A stretch of DNA of 64,000 nt, taken from contig PLDC01000025.1 in NCBI GenBank assembly GCA_003134995.1, forward strand, positions 1 to 64,000, read 5' to 3'. Shown here in pieces: positions 53,607-62,355 of the stretch (position 1 is the first letter of the stretch; every line of letters starts with the position of its first letter). A program made the position numbers and the translations under genes. The notes below the pieces were generated by a model, which worked only from the letters and a program-made list of their open reading frames with translations, was not told the DNA's origin and did no database searches. The stretch comes from Acidobacteriaceae bacterium. GTDB taxonomy: Bacteria; Acidobacteriota; Terriglobia; Terriglobales; Acidobacteriaceae.

Positions 53607-55634
53607 TCAAGCCTTTCGCGCTGCCAACTCCCGCACTGCGCGATAAGCCTGATCAATTGCCTCGTTGGTATAGGCCGATGCTCCCGCATCTGAGTTAGCG
53701 ATAGCAATCTGTCCAAACGTCTTGCGGCCGATCACCCAAGGCTTCTCATCTTCCGCCCAATCCGGATCGAACAAAGGGTTGTACGAATACGCATATCCGT
53801 GAGCCCAACGGTTCACGGTTATGCCATCGATGTCGCGCGCCGCGTCGAAGCCCGCGCTGCCAAGCATTCGACCCAGTTGCTCGCGTACATTGCGCTCGAA
53901 TGTCGAGAACGAAGTGCGCATCAACTCCGCGCGACCCGCGCGATGCTGATCGCGAATCGGCAGTCCCGGATAGCACGGCGTGCGCAACATAAAGAGGACC
54001 ATCGGCTCTTCCGGCTTAGCGGGAAATGCGTAATCGCCCAGGCTCACAGGAAAATCGAGCGCAGTATATACGTGATAACTTCCCGGCGACTCAATGTGCC
54101 GAACTCCAAGTTTTTGGAATGACATCCAGTTGCGAATCGCGACGTGCGTGTAGACCAGCGGCGCCTTTACCAAGTAGGCCAGCGCTTCCTTCTGCTTCTC
54201 CGGCAACTCCGGACAAACGTAGGGAATCATTCCGTTGTAGCAGGCGAGCACACATTGCTTCGCTCGCACCGACTGCAACTTCTTCCCGCGCACATAAGCA
54301 ATCTCAACTTCTTTCGCGCCATTATTCGACGCGCCATTCGCATGCTTCACATTCATGACCGTACTATTGAGTCGGATTCGCGTAGCCGATCCATCGCGAT
54401 CCAAGCGGCTGTAGTCGGCGCGTGCCGTAACCACATCTTCCATCGTGTGTCCGGGAATCGCGCCCGGAATCAGCGACCGCACCAGCAGCCGCGCAACGGA
54501 TGCGTTTCCATCCGGAAAATGAAAGATGTAAGGCTCTTCTTCTTTGTCGGGACCAAGATCCATCCCGTCGAAGCCAGGATAGGTGAAGCCGCCGTAATCG
54601 TCGCCCGCAATGTAGCAGTACATCGCCGGAACCGCGTCGATCCCGACCGTGAACTCATCGTGCGTGAAGGTCTGAAAAAACTTCAACGTGTCAGGATGCA
54701 CCTTGCAGATCTTCGTCAGAAAATCGGCGTAGCTGATCTTCGACAACTTCGCGATCTTCTGCTCCTGCGAGAGTCCGGAGAAGTAATCGATTTTTTCTGC
54801 GTAAACGCGCGCGATGTCCTTTCGCACTTCATTGCTGAGCGGCGTCTTCGCCAGCCATTCAGGCCAAGGCGAAGTTCCCATGCCCGCGACCAGCCGGTCT
54901 TCGCCGAAAGTTTCTTTGTCAAAAAAATAGCCGGTTCCCAACTTGCGCGATGCATACAGGTTCTTGTCGTAGGCTTTGAAAAACTTCTGCGTGTCGATCC
55001 CCAACTCGGCCAGCAGCGCCTTCGCTTCAGGGCTATATTTTCCCGGACTCTCGATCGACTGCGTTCCGCCATAGCCGAGCAACATGCGTCCGCCAGAATG
55101 GAACTCGTTGCGCTTGGCGTGTCCGCCAAAGTCGTCGTGATTGTCGAGAATAAGTACGCGCGCTTTTTCGCCCGCACTCTTGAGGAAGAAGTAAGCGGCC
55201 GCGAGCCCGCTGATTCCGCCGCCGACCACGACCAGGTCGTAGGTTTCGCCGGTCGATTGCGGCGCTTCGTCGGCATCCCAGGCTTCGCCGTCGCGCAAGC
55301 GGTGCGCGTAGGTAAACGTGCCGTCGTGGTTTCCGCGCATGCCGTTGAGCGCAGGAGGATAATAGTCCGCGGCTCGCTCAGGCGCGAATGGCGCATCAGT
55401 TGCGGCGGTTTGCGGCGCTCCAGTTTCAAGCGGGAATTCCGCGGGCGCCAGAGCTGCGAGCGCACGCTGGCTCGCCAGCAATCCTCCGATGCCGACGGCG
55501 GCTCCGTTCAGAAAGTCACGCCGCGAAATCGAGCGTCCCATGCCCAGTTCGCGGTCCTTCTTTTCGCGGAGCCGCTTTTCGTCGATCCGCTTACCGTCGA
55601 TCCGCTCTTCGTCGTCCCGATCTTCATTGGCCAA
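53607..55634 (-). CDS. Tat-exported FAD oxidoreductase (spermidine-dehydrogenase-like)
   Basis: A 675-residue flavoprotein. A twin-arginine signal, [20 protein letters not shown], at about 35-55 follows a charged N-terminal extension ([20 protein letters not shown]). The FAD motif [18 protein letters not shown] lies at about 133-150, followed by [18 protein letters not shown]. These resemble spermidine dehydrogenases and related amine oxidases; the substrate is not certain. The C-terminal half holds [12 protein letters not shown] and [20 protein letters not shown] start at 55634 is backed by AAGGAGG. Exported folded, probably with FAD bound. Confidence 0.82.
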   Translation of the reverse strand: MANEDRDDEERIDGKRIDEKRLREKKDRELGMGRSISRRDFLNGAAVGIGGLLASQRALAALAPAEFPLETGAPQTAATDAPFAPERAADYYPPALNGMRGNHDGTFTYAHRLRDGEAWDADEAPQSTGETYDLVVVGGGISGLAAAYFFLKSAGEKARVLILDNHDDFGGHAKRNEFHSGGRMLLGYGGTQSIESPGKYSPEAKALLAELGIDTQKFFKAYDKNLYASRKLGTGYFFDKETFGEDRLVAGMGTSPWPEWLAKTPLSNEVRKDIARVYAEKIDYFSGLSQEQKIAKLSKISYADFLTKICKVHPDTLKFFQTFTHDEFTVGIDAVPAMYCYIAGDDYGGFTYPGFDGMDLGPDKEEEPYIFHFPDGNASVARLLVRSLIPGAIPGHTMEDVVTARADYSRLDRDGSATRIRLNSTVMNVKHANGASNNGAKEVEIAYVRGKKLQSVRAKQCVLACYNGMIPYVCPELPEKQKEALAYLVKAPLVYTHVAIRNWMSFQKLGVRHIESPGSYHVYTALDFPVSLGDYAFPAKPEEPMVLFMLRTPCYPGLPIRDQHRAGRAELMRTSFSTFERNVREQLGRMLGSAGFDAARDIDGITVNRWAHGYAYSYNPLFDPDWAEDEKPWVIGRKTFGQIAIANSDAGASAYTNEAIDQAYRAVRELAARKA

Positions 55635-55691
55635 GGGCGAACGCCTCCTTGAAACGCAGCGATTATAAAGGATGCGAAGCCGTCGACACGT

Positions 55692-56027
55692 TTACAACAA
55701 GACGATAGTGATGCCCTGATTGCGCCGGCCGAGATCGGAGTCGTTCTTGAGTTCGGCGTGCGCTTGCAGAAGCTTCCAGGTTTGCTCGTCGGACTTCGAC
55801 CAGTTCTCGCCGAAAATGCAGCCGCGAATCTGACCGTTCTGCGCCAGTTCCATCAAGCGCTTTTGCACGGCGATGCGAATGTCGCCGCCCGCGCCGGTAG
55901 ATCCGTATCCGTGGACGAGCTTGAACAGCTTTGCTTTCTCGTTGCGCGCGAGAGCAAGTTCGCGGTCGAGGCGCTGCAGCGCTTCGTGGACCTGCGGCAT
56001 GTCGGATTTGAGGTTGACGGTTTTCAT
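55692..56027 (-). CDS. Smr-domain protein
   Basis: A 111-residue protein formed almost entirely of an Smr (MutS2 C-terminal-type) domain: MPQVHEALQRLDRELALARN, then LFKLVHGYGSTGAGGDIRIA with the conserved H-G-x-G, and RLMELAQNGQIRGCIFGENW. Smr domains nick or bind nucleic acid. It stands alone here, without MutS2. A palindromic repeat (CAGTGGTCAGTGGCTAGT) sits directly before its ATG. Confidence 0.85.
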   Translation of the reverse strand: MKTVNLKSDMPQVHEALQRLDRELALARNEKAKLFKLVHGYGSTGAGGDIRIAVQKRLMELAQNGQIRGCIFGENWSKSDEQTWKLLQAHAELKNDSDLGRRNQGITIVLL

Positions 56028-56030
56028 AAG

Positions 56031-56050
56031 AGCAGTGGTCAGTGGCTAGT
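56031..56050. repeat. Copy of the CAGTGGTCAGTG repeat
   Basis: The bases directly 5' of the smr ATG match those before the pilM ATG, with the two single-base changes noted in findings. It is shorter here, with no inverted partner seen. Confidence 0.6.
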
Positions 56051-56438
56051 GTTCGGCATTGAATCTTGTTGATGACGTATCGACGGCCACCTGCCTAATC
56101 TGCGTCAGTGGATTCCGACGCAAATAAAGTTTGGCGCTGTTGCGGCACCGTGGCGGCTATGGTCGATCCACGTGCTTTTTGCGCTGAAAGTCGGGGGGTA
56201 CCCCCCTCCCCCCCATTTTGCAAAATCTCTGGAATCATCGGGTTAGCGGAAATTTCCCCGCAAGATACTGATCCCAAACCAGTTAGATCCTAAGTTCCTT
56301 TTAATCAGCGACTTAGAGCTGGGCAGTTTGGACTCGGCCGACTGAAAGCCGATTGTCACTGCCTCAGCCATGATTGCTCAAGTTCGATATGCGGCGCAAG
56401 GTCAAAGGTCAGATGTCACAATGGGCTGTGGAAATCTC
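56051..56438. other. Intergenic stretch with a G/C palindrome
   Basis: About 390 bp. The only notable element is GGGGGGTACCCCCC (56193-56206), followed by a C-run to 56214. Its flanks resemble repeat sequence I associate with Acidobacteria. Short open frames here are not supported. Confidence 0.4.
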
Positions 56439-57695
56439 TTACTGCGGCTTTAAGTCTGACGCTTTCAAATCGCTGATCAGCCGCTGAAACGCTTCCTGAT
56501 AGGAGTCGTGGTTCTTCCAGTTGCTGAAGTCGGGGATGAAATACTCGCGAATCTCGCGGGCGGAATCCTTTCCGGTGTCGGCGTCAAAGCACTCCCAGTC
56601 GCGCAGGGTTTCAAACGGCGCCAGCCGGATGGGAAACAGGACCCGCCGCTGGTCGCGCACCTCGCGCTTGCGGGCCTTGGCGATTTCTGTCTTTACCCAC
56701 TCGCTCTCCATGCTGTGCGGCGACAGGATCAGCAGCAGCTTGTCGTGTAGGCGGATGGCTTCGTCGATCTGCTCGTGGAGTTTCTTGCCGCCTTGAACGT
56801 CGTGCGGAGCGAACCAACAGCGCACGCCTTTGTTCTGCAAGTCGGCGTAGAGGCGGTCGGCGAAGTCTTGGTCTTTGGTGGAGTAGCTGATGAAGCAGGA
56901 GTAGAACTGAACAGCTGTGTCCTTCAAGGACTTCATGTATGTGATGAAGTCGTCGGGGATGCCGGCGCCACGTAGGAACGACTCAGGAATAGCGCCCCCC
57001 GAGTGGTAGATTGCGGCAATTCCGATGAAGGAGGGACCTGTGTGCTGGACATCACCGAGCCCGATCGTCGCACTCAGATCGTTGTCAGCGAAGATCGTGT
57101 CTCTGACGAGGGCGCCGGTCAGATCCGTTCCTGCCAGGAAGGCCCCCGTAAAGTTGGCTCCCTCGAGATTGGCGTTTACGAGGGTGGCATTTCCTAGGTA
57201 CGAGTCGGTTAAATTTGCCAGCTGAAGAGAGGCACGCCCAAGGTCTGCCCCCGAAAGGCTCGTCTCGCTTAGGTCGGCACCCGAGAGGTCCGCTCCTGAG
57301 AAAATGGCCCCCTCGGGGAAGCGCAGGTATTGCAAGTTCGCTCCGGAGAGATAGGCCTCGTCGAAGTTTGCGCCGCAGAGGTTAGCGGTGCGAAAGTCTC
57401 CGTTGCTAATGCTGGCCTTGCGAAAATTCGGCCGGCGGAGGTCCGCCGACCGGAACCGTGCGTCGTCGAGGCTTGCTCCCATGAGGTTTGCGTCGCTTAG
57501 GTCGGCCTTCTCAAGGTCGGCGCTTGTCGCCCGCACGCGTTCCAGATCCGCATTGCGCAGGTTCACACCTTGGAGGTCTGGGCCTCCGAGGTTTGCTCCA
57601 GACAGGTCCGGATCGATCTTCGGTCGACTTCGTCGCCACGCGTTCCAAGCCTTTACGCCTTTCGCAAACGTGGCGAGGTGCTCCGGATTTGCCAT
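56439..57695 (-). CDS. Pentapeptide-repeat protein with C-terminal TIR domain, copy 1
   Basis: A 418-residue protein with three parts. Residues 28-210 are pentapeptide repeats, A(D/N)LxX units forming a right-handed beta helix (LSGANLGGPDLQGVNLRNAD). Residues 211-262 are a conserved linker (HTGPSFIGIAAIYHSGGAIP). Residues about 265-400 are a TIR domain (CFISYSTKDQDFADRLYADL). The NADase motif S325-x2-S328-x2-S331-x-W333-x3-E337 is intact, with Glu337 the expected catalytic residue. It probably senses a trigger through the repeat or linker and cleaves NAD, as bacterial defence TIRs do; that is inferred. It lies next to a paralogue. Confidence 0.85.
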   Translation of the reverse strand: MANPEHLATFAKGVKAWNAWRRSRPKIDPDLSGANLGGPDLQGVNLRNADLERVRATSADLEKADLSDANLMGASLDDARFRSADLRRPNFRKASISNGDFRTANLCGANFDEAYLSGANLQYLRFPEGAIFSGADLSGADLSETSLSGADLGRASLQLANLTDSYLGNATLVNANLEGANFTGAFLAGTDLTGALVRDTIFADNDLSATIGLGDVQHTGPSFIGIAAIYHSGGAIPESFLRGAGIPDDFITYMKSLKDTAVQFYSCFISYSTKDQDFADRLYADLQNKGVRCWFAPHDVQGGKKLHEQIDEAIRLHDKLLLILSPHSMESEWVKTEIAKARKREVRDQRRVLFPIRLAPFETLRDWECFDADTGKDSAREIREYFIPDFSNWKNHDSYQEAFQRLISDLKASDLKPQ

Positions 57696-57763
57696 AGGTT
57701 CAGCCTGCTGGCCGATGATACGCCAGGCTGCGCGCTAGGGTGGCGGGAAATGCTAGGTGAGAG

Positions 57764-58912
57764 CTATTTCGGTTTGGAGTCTTGCGATTTCAGGTCGCGG
57801 AGGAGGCGGTCGAGCGATTTTTGAAACGAGTCGTGGTCTTTCCATTTGCGGAAGTCGCCGATGTGGCGCTTGCGAACTTCCGCCGCCCATGCGTAAGGGG
57901 TTTCCATAACAGCATCATCGAGCCGCACCGGAAACAGTACTGTTGCTCCGTGCTCCTGTTCCTTCTTGAGCGCCTTCTTTACCTCCCATTCCACCCACGA
58001 GCTATTGATGGAGTTCTCCGACAGCACGAGGAGCAGCTTGTCGTGAAGCCGGATGGCGCTGTCTATGACGTCCTGAAACTTATCTCCAATTTTCAAGTCT
58101 TCGCTGTCTCTCCAGCAGCGAACGTGTTGCGCTTGAAGCTTACAGTGCAGTTCCGTGGCAAATTCGTCGTCCTTGCTCGAGTAGCTGATGAAGCAGGAAT
58201 AGAACTGGATCGGGCTGGTGACGAGCGATTTTGCAAAGGTGATGAATTCGTCAGGCACGCCACAGCCACGGAGAAAAGTCTCGGAAATCTTTCCGCCCGA
58301 TTTGTAGATGGTGTCGATGCCGATAGTCGAGGGTCCGCCATGATGCACCGTATCGAGCCCCCTTACCGTACTCAGGTCAGTATCGGCGAACACGGCTTCC
58401 CCCACACTGGTGCCGGTCATGTCGGTCCCGCTCAGTTGTGCCCCGATTAGCGATGTCCCTAACATCCCTGCGAGATTCAGCATCGCATTGTTGAGATTTG
58501 CAAGTCGCAGATCCGCAAGAATCAAACTCGTTCTTGTCAGCCTTGCGCCGCTGAGGTCTGCCTCGCTGAGATTGGTCAGGAAAAGGTTCGCCTCGGTAAG
58601 GTCTGCCCCGCTGAGGTGTGCGGCATGGAGAGACGCAGAGCCTAGGTTCGCCTTCCTGAGGTTCGCCTTCGTTAGATCCGTTCCGCCGAGTCGGGCATAA
58701 CGAAGATCCGCGCCATCAAGGTTGGCCCCCCTGAGGTCCGCCTTGCTGCCGGTCGCCTTGATGATGGCCTCGCTGAGGTCCTTTTCTTCGAGGTCCACTT
58801 TTTGCAGGTTCGATTCGCTGAGGTCTACTTTGATCTGCGGCTGCCCAGACCGCCAGGCATTCCAAGCTTCTACGCCTTCCTTCAACTTCGCGAGATGTTC
58901 GGGATTCGCCAT
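57764..58912 (-). CDS. Pentapeptide-repeat protein with C-terminal TIR domain, copy 2
   Basis: A 382-residue paralogue of the next gene, with the same N-terminus MANPEHLA..., pentapeptide repeats at about 30-185 (ADLRGANLDGADLRYARLGG), the linker HGGPSTIGIDTIYKSGGKIS and a TIR domain at about 236-370. Catalytic positions are kept: S298-x2-S301-x2-S304-x-W306-x3-E310. The TIR box after the first strand differs (CWRDSEDLKIGDKFQD against CWFAPHDVQGGKKLHE). Upstream leaders of the two genes share GGCCAGCAG, so duplication included the 5' region. Function as in copy 1: putative NAD-cleaving effector, inferred. Confidence 0.85.
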   Translation of the reverse strand: MANPEHLAKLKEGVEAWNAWRSGQPQIKVDLSESNLQKVDLEEKDLSEAIIKATGSKADLRGANLDGADLRYARLGGTDLTKANLRKANLGSASLHAAHLSGADLTEANLFLTNLSEADLSGARLTRTSLILADLRLANLNNAMLNLAGMLGTSLIGAQLSGTDMTGTSVGEAVFADTDLSTVRGLDTVHHGGPSTIGIDTIYKSGGKISETFLRGCGVPDEFITFAKSLVTSPIQFYSCFISYSSKDDEFATELHCKLQAQHVRCWRDSEDLKIGDKFQDVIDSAIRLHDKLLLVLSENSINSSWVEWEVKKALKKEQEHGATVLFPVRLDDAVMETPYAWAAEVRKRHIGDFRKWKDHDSFQKSLDRLLRDLKSQDSKPK

Positions 58913-59069
58913 CGCTCCAAGTCTGCTGGCCGACCATCATACGCCCGCTTTGCTGGTTTGGGATCAACGGCAAATTCGTGGGCGGGTGATTCGGCGCTGC
59001 GGGCTGACAAGGGTTCCTCGGCGACACGGCCGCCTTCGGAATGACAAAACTACCTATCGTTTCGGTGTC

Positions 59070-59150
59070 GTCCCTACGGGACTTGTTGCAAGGCGGAGGA
59101 ACTTACCCAGGACTTACGTCCTGGGCTATTATCTGCCGCCCCTCCGGGGC
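59070..59150. repeat. Cluster of three short hairpins beside smpB
   Basis: GTCCC/GGGAC (59070-59082), CCCAGGAC/GTCCTGGG (59106-59125) and GCCCC/GGGGC (59138-59150) follow one another, the last only 1 bp from the smpB stop. They may act as the smpB terminator. The block looks like an Acidobacteria-type dispersed repeat. Confidence 0.55.
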
Positions 59151-59151
59151 T

Positions 59152-59676
59152 CTACTTCTTCCGGCCTCGAATGGCTTCTCTGGCTTCTTTGTCGGCCGTG
59201 CGGCGGCGTTCGGTTTCTCGTTTGTCCCAGAGCTGCTTGCCTTTGGCTAGGGCTAGTTCAACCTTTACTTTGCCGTTCTTGAAGTACATGCGGACTGGGA
59301 TCAGGGTCAGGCCTTTTTGTTGCGTTTTGCCGATCAGCTTGCGGATTTCTTCTTTATGCATCAGCAGCTTGCGAGTGCGGAGGGGGTCGTGGTTGTGGAT
59401 GTTGCCGTGCTCGTAGGGACCGATGTGGGCGTTGAGGAGCCAGAGCTCGCCGTCCTTGACCAAGCCGTAGGAATCTTTGAGGTTGGCCAGGCCTCCGCGG
59501 ACCGATTTGGCTTCGGTTCCGGTAAGGACCACGCCGCACTCAAATTTTTCCAGCAAGAAGTAGTTATGTGAAGCGATCCTATTAACGGCGGCGTCTCGTT
59601 GGCCGGAGGCTGTCGGTTCGCGGCGCGGCGCCTTTTCTTTGCTGGGCTTGGTTTCGTGGGTGGATTGGCGGGGCAT
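59152..59676 (-). CDS. smpB: SsrA-binding protein SmpB
   Basis: A 174-residue RNA-binding protein that works with tmRNA in rescue of stalled ribosomes. The core is intact: HNYFLLEKFECGVVLTGTEA, KSVRGGLANLKDSYGLV, GPYEHGNIHNHDPLRTRKLL, then RMYFKNGKVKVELALAKGKQ and a basic tail (RRRTADKEAREAIRGRKK). The N-terminal extension of about 30 residues (KPSKEKAPRREP) is rich in Lys and Arg. A palindromic repeat (59686-59724) stands directly upstream of the ATG. No tmRNA gene is seen in the window. Confidence 0.95.
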   Translation of the reverse strand: MPRQSTHETKPSKEKAPRREPTASGQRDAAVNRIASHNYFLLEKFECGVVLTGTEAKSVRGGLANLKDSYGLVKDGELWLLNAHIGPYEHGNIHNHDPLRTRKLLMHKEEIRKLIGKTQQKGLTLIPVRMYFKNGKVKVELALAKGKQLWDKRETERRRTADKEAREAIRGRKK

Positions 59677-59998
59677 GGAATTGAGCCATTGAGTGATTGA
59701 ATCATTGAGTCAATGATTCAATGGCCTCGGCTTCATCTTAGCAGCGAAGATCGGCTTTCGGCATCCGGCTTCCGGAAGTCGGGAACCGGGAGCCCGAAGC
59801 CGGGAGCCGGTCTTCTCCCGATAGGACTACGACTAAAGAGTGTAACTCCCGTGCGGGCAATCACATCGGGAGGCGCGAAACGCGATGCTATAATCGCTGC
59901 AAAACCGTTATTTATTTATTTATTGTTTCGAGTGTAGTGAATCCCAGGTTCGCTGGCCTTCGGGGTACAGACTGCTTGTCCGGCGAAGACTTTTGTAG
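59677..59998. other. Divergent intergenic region smpB / secretin, with palindromes
   Basis: 320 bp. Next to smpB is a near-perfect palindrome: TTGAATCATTGA (59697-59708), G, TCAATGATTCAA (59710-59721), inside a larger repeat at 59686-59724. Then CCGG-rich words (CCGGCTTCCGG, CCGGGAGCCGG) at 59763-59811. Nearer the secretin is an A/T-rich stretch (TTATTTATTTATTTATTG). I see no clear promoter. Confidence 0.55.
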
Positions 59999-60010
59999 AT
60001 GAGGTTTCGA

Positions 60011-62284
60011 ATGAGACGTCTAATGCCCGCGGCAGTAATGCTGCTGGTCGCGATTGCCATCCTGCCCGCCATCGCCGATAAGGCCAAGACTGACTATGAC
60101 AAGGGTTCGGACGCCGAGGCTCGCGAAAATTACGAGACTGCTTACGAGTTCTACAAGCAGGCCTACGACCTGAAGCCGAAGGATTTGCGCTATAAGTCGT
60201 CGTTTGAGCGCCTGCGGTTTAAGGCCGCGGCCACAATTGTCCACCATGGCATTTTGCTGCGCGACCAGGGCAAGCTGCAGGAAGCGCTGGGTGAGTTTCA
60301 GAAGGCGGCGTTCATCGACCCGTCGCTCTTTGCGGCGCAGCAGGAATTGAAGCGCACGCAGAAGATGATCGACGATATCAATAACCCTCCACCGCAGGCG
60401 GCGGGGCCGCCGACCGGCATCGAGCGCAGGCTTCGGGATGCGGCTGGTCCGGTAGAACTTGCGGCTATCTCAACCGTGCCGATCACGGTGAAGCTCACCG
60501 AAGATTCCAAAGTCATTTATCAGACCATCGGTCAGCTGGCTGGAATTAACGTTCTGTTCGATTACGACTACACTTCGCGGCGCATTAAAGTCGAACTGAA
60601 TGGAGTGACTCTGGAAGAAGCGTTGAAGATTACGGCGCTGGAATCGAAAACCTTCTGGCGGCCGGTGACGGCGAATACGATTTTTGTGGCCCAGGATAAC
60701 GCGGCCAAGCGCAAGGAACTGGAGCAGAGCGTCCTGAAGACTTTTTATCTATCGAATCTATCGGCGCCTACCGAGTTGCAGGATGTGGTGAATGCGATCC
60801 GCGCCGTGCTCGATGTGCAGCGCGTGCAGCAGTTGCTCTCGCAAAATGCGCTGGTGGTGCGGGGCACCCCTGATCAGATCGCCCTGGCCGAGAAACTTGT
60901 GGATGATTTGGATAAGGCGCGTCCGGAGGTGGTGGTTGACATCGCCGTCTTACAGGTGAGCAAAGACAGATCGCGAACCTTAGGATTTCTACCGCCGAGT
61001 AGTGCCACGGTTACTTTGCAAAGTAATATCAACACCAGCACGACTTCGACGACCTCAACCACGGGCACAACCAGCACCGGTTCGAGCGCCGGCGGTCTTG
61101 AGTTGAATACTCTGGGCAATCTGAACGCGACTGATTTCCAGGTTTCGATTGGCGCCGCCAACTTGTCGGCGGTAATGGGCGATAGCGATACAAAGATGTT
61201 GCAGAACCCGCAGGTTCGTGCGCTCGACAACCAGAAGGCGACGCTGAAGATCGGCGAACGCGTGCCGGTGGCCACAGGGTCGTTCCAGCCCGGAATCGGC
61301 GGCGTGGGCATCAACCCGCTGGTGAATACGCAGTTTCAATATCTGGACGTGGGTGTGAACATCGACGTGACTCCGCACGTGCACGCGGACCGCGAAGTGA
61401 CGCTGAAGATCACGATGGAAATTTCGTCGGTGGTCGGGCAGTCGAGCATCGGCGGCATCAGCCAGCCGATCATCGGGCAAAAGAAAATCGAGCACGAAAT
61501 CCGCCTGGCCGATGGCGAGCCGAGCCTGATTGGCGGCATCTTTGATGATTCGTCGACCAGGTCGTTAAGCGGAATCCCGGGGTTGGCTTCCATACCAATC
61601 CTGAAATACCTTTTTGGACAGACTACGCAGGATAAATCGCAGGACGAGACGGTGTTCGCGATTACTCCGCACATTATTCGTGCAGCGGGCGTGAGCGAGT
61701 TGAACCAGCGGCCGATCGACATTGGCACCGCAAGCACCATCGAACTGCGGCATGTCAGCCACGCGACTCCGCCGGCTGCTGCGGGTCAGACTGCGGCGGC
61801 GCAGGCTCCCGCTGGCCAAGTGCCGGGTGCCTCGGCGCCAGCTCCGAATCCGGCTGTGGCTGCGGCGGCCGCTCCGAACTTCTTATTCGATCCGGGACAG
61901 ATCACGGCAGTGAAGGGCAACACATTCGTGGTGAACCTGATGATCTCCGGGGCGCAGAATATTTACTCCGTGCCAGTGCAGATGAATTACGACATGACCA
62001 AACTGCAACTGGTGAATATTTCAAGCGGAGGATTTCTTGCCCAGGATGGGCAGGCTGTAGCCGTGGTACACCGCGAAGATGAGACTACTGGTGCGTTGCT
62101 GATCACCGCGACGCGCCCGCCGGGCTCGGGTGGAGTTTCCGGGCAAGGCACTGTGGTCACGCTCACATTCCAGGCGAAGGCCAGCGGGCAAACTCCTCTG
62201 ACCATTACCCGCGGTGGAGCGCTCGATCCCACGCAGAAGTCGATCACGGTGAATGGGGCGCAGGCGTCGGTGACCGTGCAATAA
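60011..62284 (+). CDS. Secretin with N-terminal TPR and C-terminal cohesin-like domain
   Basis: About 757 residues. A signal peptide (AAVMLLVAIAILPAIA) is followed by TPR-type repeats at about 30-120 (ENYETAYEFYKQAYDLKPKD), secretin N-domains (about 155-330) and the secretin core at about 370-560 (RTLGFLPP; KATLKIGERVPVATGSF; LQNPQVRALDN; ETVFAITPHIIR). After an Ala/Pro linker a last beta domain (about 625-755; VNLMISGAQNIYSVPVQMNY) resembles a cohesin domain. It forms the outer-membrane pore of a pilus or secretion machine. Start 60011 is preferred over 59999 because GAGG stands 6 nt before it. Confidence 0.85.
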   Translation: MRRLMPAAVMLLVAIAILPAIADKAKTDYDKGSDAEARENYETAYEFYKQAYDLKPKDLRYKSSFERLRFKAAATIVHHGILLRDQGKLQEALGEFQKAAFIDPSLFAAQQELKRTQKMIDDINNPPPQAAGPPTGIERRLRDAAGPVELAAISTVPITVKLTEDSKVIYQTIGQLAGINVLFDYDYTSRRIKVELNGVTLEEALKITALESKTFWRPVTANTIFVAQDNAAKRKELEQSVLKTFYLSNLSAPTELQDVVNAIRAVLDVQRVQQLLSQNALVVRGTPDQIALAEKLVDDLDKARPEVVVDIAVLQVSKDRSRTLGFLPPSSATVTLQSNINTSTTSTTSTTGTTSTGSSAGGLELNTLGNLNATDFQVSIGAANLSAVMGDSDTKMLQNPQVRALDNQKATLKIGERVPVATGSFQPGIGGVGINPLVNTQFQYLDVGVNIDVTPHVHADREVTLKITMEISSVVGQSSIGGISQPIIGQKKIEHEIRLADGEPSLIGGIFDDSSTRSLSGIPGLASIPILKYLFGQTTQDKSQDETVFAITPHIIRAAGVSELNQRPIDIGTASTIELRHVSHATPPAAAGQTAAAQAPAGQVPGASAPAPNPAVAAAAAPNFLFDPGQITAVKGNTFVVNLMISGAQNIYSVPVQMNYDMTKLQLVNISSGGFLAQDGQAVAVVHREDETTGALLITATRPPGSGGVSGQGTVVTLTFQAKASGQTPLTITRGGALDPTQKSITVNGAQASVTVQ

Positions 62285-62355
62285 GGATAGGCGCTACTTA
62301 GAAAGGGCAGGTCCGGATTCATAAGTTCAGGATTTTCTATCAGGATTTTTTTGAG

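Noticed and set aside
54144-55652. 502-residue open frame antisense to the FAD oxidoreductase
   Set aside because: Arg-rich low-complexity product with no motifs, fully covered by a gene with clear FAD and Tat signals.
56193-56214. GGGGGGTACCCCCC as an operator
   Set aside because: Simple G/C palindrome with no second copy and in a repeat-like context; not enough to call a binding site.
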